64,000 nt of DNA from Rostratula benghalensis. Taxonomy: Eukaryota; Chordata; Aves; Charadriiformes; Rostratulidae. How positions within the stretch are numbered: the stretch's first letter is position 1; each line of letters opens with the position of its first letter. The DNA is taken from positions 609,900-673,899 of the forward strand of contig VXAI01000197.1 in assembly GCA_013399305.1 (NCBI GenBank), read 5' to 3'. This document shows, piece by piece, positions 50,401 through 59,262 of this stretch. Under the pieces are notes generated by a model. The model did not search any database and was not told the DNA's origin. It worked only from the letters and a program-made list of their open reading frames with translations. The translations under genes were made by a program, and so were the position numbers.

Positions 50401-52512
50401 GAATTGAAGATTTCATTCCAGGTGAGATAGAATATGTTGCATCAGGCAGGTCAGAATGAATATAGTGACTAAGCAAAGCAATATTTAGTCCAATCTTACA
50501 TCCCAGTTGTAGTTCTATTGTGGTAATTACTGTCAATTTGTATGATCCAACAGATAATGCTAGTCAATGACCTTCAGCTTCTCATTTTTGCTGATCACCA
50601 AAAGAGTTTGATTGCAGAAATAAGAAGGCATGTTTGTCATGATAGAGTTCCCATTTTTCCTTATTTCTTTGAATTGACAGCAGGTAACTCTACCTGGAAA
50701 AAAAGAATAGGAATACAATTCACAGAAATGACAACCAGGTATTGCTTCAGTGCATTTCTTGAGCATCGGTGTTAAGGGTTGTATTTTAAACGTTCTTCTT
50801 CAACTCACTGGACTGTGAAACTAGTTTGAAAGCAAAACTTGAAATTTTGTTTACAAAACCTTCACAATGAAAAATTTAATTTACTATCTCTTTGTGGAAA
50901 CAACAAATGTACATTAAAGTTCTGAAACAATTATAAGTGCAGAGGAAATGACAAGATGAGAAAATAATTCTTATTGACAGCTTTCTCTCAGTTTTAATTC
51001 TCTGCTCATTTCAGGCCAGTTTTTCCATTTTGCAGGGATGAATATTTAGAAAATAACTTTAAGCTTTAATTCCACACAATATATTGGCAGCACAAATATG
51101 GAGTTATTCTGTCAGGGAAGATATCAATAATTGGTTTAAAGCGTAACATTGCCTATATTTATTCATGCAGCAGAAAAAAAGAATGTAGCTACATAAATAC
51201 CTGCATAAATATAAATCAGCAGAACACGAAAATTTTTAAAAATATAGGGAGACTTAAGAGGAAGATACTCTTTTGTTTTTGCCTGTTGTTTTCCACTCTA
51301 AAATCAAATAATGCATTGCAGAAATCTGTGTTAGGTTCTAATCCTGCAAATATTTTGGTCAGGTGCCTTGCCCCACTGATTAGTTAATTTAGTTCTGTGT
51401 ATGAAGAAACTGCACAATAGAAAATCTCTCTTGCCCAACTCTCGTCTTACCGTTATTGCAAGCTTTGATACTAAGATGGGACAATATCAAGTGCAATGCA
51501 GCTTAAAGTCAGCACATTGAAGTTAGAGAAAGAAAACACTTGCTTTCCAAAGTACTTTTGCTCAAGTACTTCGAAAAATGCTCTTAACTCATGCTCCTAT
51601 TTTAGATTCCCCAAAGACACATTTCAGAAGATGAGAAAAGAAGCTGTCAAGTCTCCTGTCTCTTTGGGTGTCCTAAATTGACCCATATACCACAAACCAG
51701 GAGAAAAATGTGTAACACACCTGACAAGTTTTGCTACAGAGTGGAACTGCTTTTACAAGTTGCACAGTTTTTAGTTTAAATAAATTGGACCAGAACAATC
51801 AGATAAAAATACATTTGTACTAACATCCTGATTCCAGAATTGCCAGGCAGCAATGAACTGGAACAACGTTTTTCACTCTGCACCATCCAAGAACTATTCT
51901 AAAGGATGAATGACCTTTAATTAACAGAACAGAATTTATGTTTACATTTACTACATGGAGGTAAAAAAACTTCGGATCTGAAATTCAAAATACTGAAAAT
52001 CACTATTCTGAAATCTTCCAAGAAAAAGAATGTATAAATTCATAGTTCAACAGAAACAGTGGATCTCTGAATCACTACATGAAAATACTTCACATTTTGA
52101 CTTAGACCTCACGCCAAAAGTAAAACCAGTGTCCACATATGAATTTTTTTTCTCTTAACTTGCCTGACTTACATAGATACAAATGTATCTGTCATTGAGC
52201 TACCTAATCCCCTATCTACTTAAATCTACCATGGTTTTCTCTTGAGCCTTCTTGATTTAGTCTGCTGAAGGGTTAACTTAAGAGGTAATAAAAGAAGCTG
52301 TCATATTTCCCATCATTATTTGTTCCCTAGATGATGACCACTATATTGTGGCACTGAGAAGACTGTATAATACCAGATTACTTTGATCTGTAGGCAGAGC
52401 TGAAAAGTAAATCAAAGAAGGTTTGTGATACCTTTTGTCCCTGCATTGTCATGAATGTATAGAACAATTATGAGAAATCACACTTTTACCTGTGCAGAAT
52501 ATTAAGAAATAT
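47441..52512. other. Unique non-coding sequence
   Basis: About 5 kb without a supported gene. A very old CR1-like tail may be present near 50230-50270 but is too weak to call. Open frames reach 109 codons (49149-49478, +) without a recognised domain. Confidence 0.55.
50141..50154. repeat. G-rich run (G8 A G5)
   Basis: Simple homopurine run in otherwise AT-rich sequence. Confidence 0.9.
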
Positions 52513-52775
52513 TGCACTGATTTCATCTGAGATGGAGTTAATTTTCTGCATAGCAGCTTTTATGGGGCTATGTTTTGGATTTGTGATAAAAAGCTGATGT
52601 TTTAACTATAGCCCAGCAGTGCTCCCACATCATCAAGGCCTCATCTGCTCCTCACCCCACCCCACCAGCGAGGAGCAGGCTGGGGGTGCACAAGAAGTTG
52701 TGGGGGCACAGCCAGGATAGCTGAGCCCAACTGACCAAAGGTGTATCCCACACTATAGATGATGATGTGCTTAGC

Positions 52776-52783
52776 CATAAAAG
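52776..52783 (+). promoter_or_regulatory. TATA-like box of the solo LTR
   Basis: CATAAAAG sits at the position of the LTR's TATA box, about 180 bases before the polyadenylation signal, after the CCACCCCACC block. One substitution from the canonical form (TATAAAAG) leaves activity uncertain. Confidence 0.5.
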
Positions 52784-52957
52784 TTGGAAGAAAGAGGAGT
52801 AAATGGGGACATTTGGAGTGATGGTGTTTATCTTCACAGGTAACTGTGAGGCATGATGGAGCTCTGCTTTGCTGAAAAGGGCTAAACACCTGCCTGGCCA
52901 TGGAAAGTAGTGAATTATTTCGTTATTTTGCTTACTTGTACACTTTTTGCTTTTGCT

Positions 52958-52963
52958 ATTAAA
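52958..52963 (+). terminator. Polyadenylation signal of the solo LTR
   Basis: ATTAAA, the common variant signal, lies at the R/U5 position of the LTR. A T-rich/GT-rich segment follows within about 40 bases. Confidence 0.6.
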
Positions 52964-53258
52964 CTGTCTTTATCTCAGCCCATGAGTTTTCACACTTTTA
53001 CCCTTCTGATTCTCATCCCCATCCCATTGTGGAGGAATGAGTGAGCAGCTAGATGGGGCCTGGCTGCCTACCGGCATTAAGCCATGATAAATGTTCATGT
53101 GGTAGTAACGCTTGAGCTCTTTCTTCCTCATCCTGGTTAAGAAAAGATGATACACTATCCTGTATACTTACAGGTAGTCCAGCTCCTGACTCGCGGTACA
53201 GTTGAGTCAGATGTAGGAAACTAGATACCTTTTAAGTCTGAGCCTTGGGCTCTTACTA

Positions 53259-53325
53259 GAATTATAGAATCATTCAGATTGGAAAAGACCCTTGGGATCA
53301 TCAAGTCCAACCTTACATACATTAA
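53259..53325 (-). mobile_element. CR1 LINE 3' end fragment
   Basis: About 65 bases of CR1 terminus in reverse orientation: 'AGAATTATAGAATCATTCAG', 'ATTGGAAAAGACCCTTGGG', 'ATCATCAAGTCCAACCTTAC'. It is the same tail type as the fragment at 13071 and the copy at 54941. It is non-coding and lies 170 bases after the solo LTR. Confidence 0.88.
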
Positions 53326-54940
53326 TTTATATACATAAGAAGAAAATCTGCCAAGGACACCGGATATTTTCTTAATTGGCATTTTGGTTTCAAGACTTTT
53401 AAAATTAATGCCAGCAAGATGGAAACACTTGCTTTGATCTCCAGGTGCAATAATTTAAAAACACTATCCCTTTTTCTAAGCATTCGGTATATCCATACTG
53501 AAAAGTACTCACAGATATTTTGACTTTAAAACTACCCAAATACAGAAACAGTAATTTGTTTCACTGCTCCTTGCCAGACAATCTTTGACATTTACCCTGA
53601 AAGCACTGTAATAGCCTCAGTGGAATCATACTGAATGGAGAATACAAACAGTGAAGCTGTACTTGCCGGAGCCTCATAACAACTGAACAGAGCAGTAAGA
53701 ACCAGTTATAAAGTTGTATCCTGAAGTAAGACTAAAGTGCCTAAAAACTAAACTTGAGAAAAAATTAAATCACTAACACGGAGAAAATAGGAAAAGTCCT
53801 GGGACTGGATTTCTTCAGTGTGTAAAAATATTAAAGGATAAGATTTTGAGGGAATAAGTCTCATGAGTTTGAAATTAAGATCTGATAAGTTGGTGTAACC
53901 TACAGTGAAAGTTATCTCATGCTTTAACAGTAATAAACATAGGTCACATGTAAACATAAGATAACAAAGAGGTTTGATATTGATTTAACCTACCCTATTT
54001 TAAAACAGAAGTACTAAAAATCACCTTAAAAAAAAAAAACAAAAAAAACCCAAACCCAAACCCCCCCCAACAACTGAAAAACCCCAGAGCCGGAAATATT
54101 GTTGACTCTACTGGGAAGGCTCTTACAATACTACCCAAAACAGCCCCCAATATACACTTAAGACTTTAAAAAAAAAAAATCTAGGCCAAGCCTAGGTCTG
54201 TAAGTAAACACAAACTGTGAGTTTAGATTCAATACCACCTTGCTAGTGGACAGAAAAAAAGTGCTGTAAATTGAAAAAGTGCAATGAAGCTGACACTAAA
54301 AGTTATGTGTCCACTGGTGAATAATTAACAGTGCCAAGAAAAATTCACAGGCATCAGAACTCAATTTTCTGTATGTTTAGCTATTAGAAAAGTCCCTAAC
54401 ATTATTTTGACCTGGAACAACTAGAACCTTCATAAAGAACTTATGGGCAGAAGTCAGGAGTTAGCTCATATCATGACTGTTCCCTGCAGGCAACTTGCAT
54501 GCAATCTCCTATTTTGGATGCTATACTAATTTAACAGTTGAATGTGAGTTATTCTGTGCCAGCTGGTCTCAGTGTTGGAGAACATTCCCAGACATATTTA
54601 TTTTATGAATACCAACATAGCAAATATCCCAGGTTGTAGGCACCTGAATCTAAAGTTGTGTCACCACTAAGAATGTGACCTGCAGTTCTTTAAGTTGATA
54701 AACATCAGCAGTGTACAAACTGATGAGCTGACCAAGTGACAGAGGAGTCCTGAGAGTCTGCCAAGTGTTTTCTCCTGCAAGAAAAACTTTCTTGCAAACC
54801 AGACACTTAGCTACAATATTTGTTTTGTCACTCCAGCTAAAAGGCAACAGACTAAGACTTTATTGTTGGAAATAGAAGGAGAAAATAAAAAGTCTCCTAA
54901 TGATCAGAAAAGAAATTTAGTACTTACAATAGGATATTAG
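53326..54940. other. Unique non-coding sequence with A-rich runs
   Basis: No supported gene. It includes A12 (54168-54179) and the A/C simple repeat listed separately. Confidence 0.55.
54028..54074. repeat. A-rich / (CCCAAA)-like / C8 simple repeat
   Basis: A12, C, A8, then CCCAAACCCAAA and C8 in direct succession. Low-complexity sequence that may be prone to length change. Confidence 0.9.
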
Positions 54941-54999
54941 AAACATAGAACCATAGAATTGTTTTGGTTGGAAAAGACCTTTAAGATCCTTTAATCCAA

Positions 55000-55041
55000 C
55001 CATCAACTGGTCCACTGGAACCATCAACTAGTCCACTACTA
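55000..55041. repeat. 21-bp tandem duplication inside CR1
   Basis: Two consecutive copies of a CCATCAACTGGTCCACT / CCATCAACTAGTCCACT unit at 55000-55020 and 55021-55041. The usual CR1 3' UTR has this segment once, so it arose by slippage in this copy or its source. Confidence 0.85.
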
Positions 55042-55458
55042 AACCATGACCCTCCACAGTACATCTCCATGTCTTTTAAATACTTCTAAGGATGGTGACT
55101 CCACCACTTCCCTGGGCAGCTAGTTCCAATGCTGGACAACCCTTTCAGTGAAGAAATTGTTCCTAATGTCCAATCTAAACCTCCCCTGATGCGATTTTGT
55201 CCGTTTCCTCTTGTCCTATCACCTGTTACTTGGAAGAAGAGACCAAACCCCACTTGTCTACATCCTCTGTTCAAGTGGATGTAGAGCTCCTCCTTTTCTC
55301 CAGGCTGAATAACCCCAGTTCCTTTGCTAGCTCTCCTCTAAACCCTTCACCAGCTTCATTGCCTTTCTCTGAACACACTCGATTATCTCAATGTCTTTCT
55401 TGTCATGAGGGGCCCAAACCTGAACACAGTACTTGAGGTGTAGCCTCACTAGTGCCAA

Positions 55459-56743
55459 CTACAGAGGCATGATCACTTCTCTAGTCCTGCTGGTCACACT
55501 CTTTCTGACACAAGCCAGGATGCTATTTGCCTTCTTGGCCATCTGGGCACACTGCTGGCTCATATTCAGACAGCTGTCAACCAACACCAGGGAGCTCTCC
55601 AGCCACCCTTCCCCAAGGCTGCAGTGTTGCATGACTTTGTTATGACCCAAGTGTAGGACCCGACACTTGGCTTTGTTGAATCCCGTATCACTGGCCTTGG
55701 CCTGTTGTTTATCCAGCCTGTCCAGATCCCAATGTAGAGCCTTCCCATCCTCAGGCAGATCAACACTCCTGTCCAACTTGGTATCATCTGCAAATTTACT
55801 GAGGGGGCACTTGAGCCCCCAGGTCATCCAAGTCATTGAAGTATTATAGAGAACAGTATTGAGCCCTGGTGAAAAACATGTCTGATGGGCCACCAACTGG
55901 ATTTAACTCTTTGGGTTCAAACATCCAGTCAGTTTTCTATCCAGTGAAGCATACACATGTCCAAGTAATGAGCAGCCAATTTCTCCAGAAGAATGCTGTG
56001 GAGAACTGTGTCAAAGGCTTTACTAAAGTCCAGGTGGACAATATCCACATCCTTTCCCTCATCCACTAAGTGGGACACCTTGTCATAGGAGCAGATTAGG
56101 TTAGTCAAGCAGGAGCTACCTTTCATAAATCCAAGGTGACTGTGTCTGATTTCTTCAGACGCAGTCACTGTGTCTGTGTGAAGAAGTCACTGCCCCCTCT
56201 TCACATGCCATGTGATGGCATTCAAAATTATGTGTTCCATAACCTTCCTCAGCACCAAGGGCAGATTCGCAGGCCTATAGTTCCCCAGATCCTCCTTCTG
56301 GCCGCCTTGTGAACAGCCGTTACATTTGCTATTGTCCACTAAACTAGGACCTTCCCAGTTAGCCAGGGCTGCTAATAAAAGATGGAAAGTGGCATGGTAA
56401 GCATTTACAGCAGCCCCTTCAGAACCCTTGGGCGGATCCTATCCAGCCCCATAGACTTGTGTGTGTCTAAGTGGTGTAGCACATTGGTAACAACTTTCCC
56501 TTGGATTATAGGGGCTTCATTCTGGTCCCCATCCCTGTCTTCCAGTTCAGGGGTCTGAGTACCCAGAGAGCAACTGATTTTACTATTAAAGACTGAGGCA
56601 AAGAAGGCATTAAATACCTCAGCCTTTTCTTCATCCTTGATCTCTGTGTGTCTTCTTGCATCCAATAGGGGATGGAAATTCTTCTTAGTCCTCCTTTTGT
56701 TGCTATCCGATGGAGGAAAAGCATTACAATCCCCTTGATGCAC
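55459..56743 (-). pseudogene. CR1 ORF2 reverse-transcriptase pseudogene
   Basis: Several frames on the minus strand together spell most of the CR1 RT region. From N- to C-terminal side: 'KAEVFNAFFASVFNSK' (about 56600), a segment before the fingers. Next 'HLGFMKGSSCLTNLI' and 'VDIVHLDFSKAFDTVLHSIL' (about 56020-56120), the RT motif with the first catalytic aspartate region. Then '[18 protein letters not shown]' (about 55790-55830), the second catalytic motif. Last '[15 protein letters not shown]' and 'ANSILACVRKSVTSR'. In a live element this enzyme performs target-primed reverse transcription in the nucleus. Here stops and frameshifts separate the motifs, so no enzyme can be made. Confidence 0.9.
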
Positions 56744-56745
56744 TT

Positions 56746-57174
56746 AGAAAAATTATTATTTTTTTTCTTGTTAAATAATTATGTTACTATTGCTACTTTC
56801 CTCAATACATCCCATCTGAGAACTTTTTTTACATGTGTGCTTAACTCTTGGACAGTATCTATCCCTTAGTGAATGGAAACTCTGAGCACACAAAACAGCT
56901 GGCTGCCAAGCTAGCAATATGTCTGCATTAGCAGTTCCAGGACAGCTTGTTATGTTAGGCCTGTTTAGAGACATAGAGTGAAACGTAAATAGCACAATGT
57001 ATTTACTCAGAACATTAAAGAGTTCCCACTTGTGATGATAGCAGAGCCTGGTGTTTTCTTTTGGCTCACTAAAGGCTATTAGCAGAAAAGACAGGGTTTG
57101 AGTATGTAGGTTGAATCTGTCAGATTAAAGAGGAAGTAGGGCTGGTTCTACTTCCAATGGCACATTACAGATTC
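56746..57174. other. Short unique spacer between two CR1 copies
   Basis: About 430 bases of AT-rich sequence with no recognised feature, separating two CR1 elements in the same orientation. Confidence 0.6.
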
Positions 57175-57253
57175 CCAGAACCACAGACTATCAGGGATTG
57201 GAAGGGACCTTGAAAGATCATCTGGTCCAATCCCCCTTCCACAGCAGGAACAC

Positions 57254-58276
57254 CTAGATCAGGCCACACAGGAACCCGACCAGACGGGTTTTGAACGTCT
57301 CCAGAGAAGGAGACTCCACAACCTCTCTGGGCAGCCNNNNNNNNNNNNNNNNNNNNNNNNNNNNNNNNNNNNNNNNNNNNNNNNNNNNNNNNNNNNNNNN
57401 NNNNNNNNNNNNNNNNNNNNNNNNNNNNNNNNNNNNNNNNNNNNNNNNNNNNNNNNNNNNNNNNNNNNNNNNNNNNNNNNNNNNNNNNNNNNNNNNNNNN
57501 NNNNNNNNNNNNNNNNNNNNNNNNNNNNNNNNNNNNNNNNNNNNNNNNNNNNNNNNNNNNNNNNNNNNNNNNNNNNNNNNNNNNNNNNNNNNNNNNNNNN
57601 NNNNNNNNNNNNNNNNNNNNNNNNNNNNNNNNNNNNNNNNNNNNNNNNNNNNNNNNCTCTGGAACTGAGGGGCCCAGAACTGGACACAGTATTCCAGATG
57701 GGGTCTCACCAGGGCAGAGTAGAGGGGGAGGAGAACCTCTCTGGACCTACTGACCACAGCCCTTCTAATACACCCCAGGATGCCATTGGCCTTCCTGGCC
57801 ACCAGGGCACAGAGCTGGTTCATGGGCATCCTGCTGTCTACCAGGACCCCCAGGTCCCTTTCCCCATCACTGCTCTCCAACAGTACAGTTCCCAACTTGT
57901 ACTGGTACCTGTAGTTGTTGTTGCCCAGATGTAGGACTCTACACTTGTCCTTGTTAAATCTCATTAAATTTCTCTCTGCCCAGCTCTCCAGCCTGTCCAG
58001 GTCTCTCTGGATGGCAGCGCGGCCTTCTGGAGTGTCAGCCACTCCTCCCAGTTTTGTGTCATCAGCAAACTTGCTGATCATGCACTCCATTCCCTCATCC
58101 AAGTCATGGATGAATATATTAAATAGTACTGGTCCCAGTACTGATCCCTGAGGGACTCCACCAGGTACAGGGATCCAACCAGACCCCATCCCATTGACCA
58201 CCACTTTCTGGCCTCTATCCTTCAGCCAGTTCTTGATCCACCTCACTTCATTCACACATTTATGCTGACCTGTCAT
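57254..58276 (-). pseudogene. CR1 ORF2 C-terminal half, frame open, 5'-truncated
   Basis: An open frame of nominally 340 codons. Residues 11-17 carry 'VRWIKNW'. Residues 40-52 carry '[13 protein letters not shown]' and residues 69-76 'KFADDTKL', the RT motif with two catalytic aspartates. 'CRVLHLG' and '[16 protein letters not shown]' follow, then about 107 unknown residues from the N run, then '[18 protein letters not shown]' near the C-terminus. A complete CR1 ORF2 also has an N-terminal endonuclease and the first RT motifs. Both are missing, so the fragment cannot retrotranspose. The M start is just the first ATG after truncation. Whether the frame truly stays open across the gap is unknown. 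No sign of host promoter or splice signals was seen. Confidence 0.85.
57337..57656. other. Assembly gap, 320 N
   Basis: A run of 320 undetermined bases inside the CR1 copy. Known CR1 ORF2 proteins have roughly 104-107 residues between the motifs on either side (FWAP... and ...LPREVVE), so 320 bases fits a sized gap rather than an arbitrary filler. Confidence 0.98.
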
Positions 58277-58278
58277 CA

Positions 58279-59157
58279 GGTGAGCCCAGAAATGTGATCT
58301 TATGCCTTTGATGTTGGTTAGAAACTTTACTCTCCAGATATCAAATCTCCAAACAGCAAAGGATGAGATTCATTGAATCAAATATGGGTTATGCCCATCA
58401 GACATCTCAACCAAGCCACCATAGCATCCTTCCATAGTCCTTCAGGGAGGAGGGAGCTGGGCAGCAGCAGCAACAACAGTTAAGGGACTTCTTTATTACC
58501 TCCTGCAGTAGATATCTTTTATATTATTAGATGAATTATACTTTAATTTCAACTGACTCTGCTAGGAACCAAAGCAACCAGACCCTTAAAGGTAGGTGAG
58601 CTCAACCAGAGTAACAGTTTTGAGGGTCATTGCAGTGAACACTGATAGAAAGCAAGCACGTACACATGAGCATAACTGAGTTCAGTGCAACAAGTCAGAC
58701 ACCAGGGCATGCCTTCTACTGCCCAGAAGCAGCATAAAGGTTAGACATATCCCTTAGTACAGATTTGGTTTAACCAGTAATAACCAAAAGTCCCTAACCT
58801 GCAATCAGAAAGGTATTTGATTGGTAGATCAGTAGTCCTGAGGACTTCTGGGTACCCTGTCAATCAGTGCGGGCACTGGAAAATGCAGGAACCTAAAATA
58901 GTTTCAGACATTTGGAAAAAAAAAAAATTCATAGCTATATAAAGGGTTCCTTTTTTTTTTTTTTTTTTTTTTTGGTAAGAGATTTCTCACATACAAGCAC
59001 AAAGACATCCCCCTTCAGGAACTGGGGTTTGCAATGCAACCACACACATGCTCAGGTAACAACATAACTGTGGAGCTGACCTCCCGGAATGGTCACCTTA
59101 CCCTCCATTAACTCTAGAAATAGCTGAAATCAATGTCATGCAGGAATCACTAGTTCA
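58279..59157. other. Unique spacer with A/T homopolymers
   Basis: No supported gene. It contains A12 (58916-58927) and T23 (58951-58973) with a canonical-looking TATATAAAGG (58936-58945) between them, and a short CAGCAGCAGCAACAACAG run near 58460. Confidence 0.6.
58916..58973. repeat. A12 and T23 homopolymers, inverted and close
   Basis: A12 at 58916-58927 and T23 at 58951-58973 are separated by 23 bases and could pair as a 12-bp A:T stem. Homopolymer lengths may be affected by sequencing error. Confidence 0.9.
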
Positions 59158-59262
59158 GGCGCCATCCAGCCTGGCCTTGAACACCTCCAGTAATGGGGTG
59201 TGCAATAGCTTCTCTGAGCAACCTGTTCCAGTGCCTCATCACCCTCAGAGTAAAGAATTTGT
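59158..59262 (-). mobile_element. Internal CR1 LINE fragment
   Basis: About 105 bases of CR1 3' UTR and ORF2 end in reverse orientation: 'GCCATCCAGCCTGGCCTTG', 'AACACCTCCAGTAATGGGG', 'CTCTGAGCAACCTGTTCCAG', 'TGCCTCATCACCCTCAGAG', 'TAAAGAATTT'. The usual tail and terminal block are absent, so it is truncated at both ends by later deletion or rearrangement. Confidence 0.88.

Larger units (their letters stand above)
52513..53089 (+). mobile_element. Solo LTR of an avian ERVL-type endogenous retrovirus
   Basis: A 577-base element whose sequence I recognise as a common avian ERV long terminal repeat in sense orientation. It begins TGCACTG and ends ATGATA (decayed from TG...CA). Its parts in order are 'GAGATGGAGTTAATTTTCTG' near the 5' end, a 'CTCACCCCACCCCACCAGCG' GC-box-like block (52651-52670), 'AACTGACCAAAGG', a TATA-like CATAAAAG (52776-52783), an ATTAAA polyadenylation signal (52958-52963) followed by 'CTGTCTTTATCTC', and a 3' U5-like part. 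It is flanked by AATAT (52508-52512) and AATGT (53090-53094), a 5-base target duplication with one mismatch, as expected for ERVL. No internal viral genes are present, so it is a recombination-derived solo LTR. The family assignment is from memory. Confidence 0.9.
54941..56745 (-). mobile_element. CR1 LINE, 5'-truncated, ~1.8 kb, decayed
   Basis: The longest CR1 copy in the window, in reverse orientation. It starts at its tail ('AACATAGAACCATAGAATTG', 'GGTTGGAAAAGACCTTTAAG') and runs through the 3' UTR and most of the reverse-transcriptase half of ORF2. Truncation comes at about 56745, before the core RT motifs but after the endonuclease domain. A 21-bp duplication lies near the 3' end. Multiple stops and frameshifts break ORF2. 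Confidence 0.95.
57175..58278 (-). mobile_element. CR1 LINE, 5'-truncated, ~1.1 kb, well preserved
   Basis: CR1 in reverse orientation. It starts at its tail ('CCAGAACCACAGACTATCAG', 'GGGATTGGAAGGGACCTTG', 'AAAGATCATCTGGTCC') and extends through the 3' UTR and the C-terminal half of ORF2 to a truncation point near 58278. The reading frame is intact wherever sequence is known. A 320-base run of N lies inside. It appears to be the least decayed CR1 in the window and so probably the youngest large one. Confidence 0.95.
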
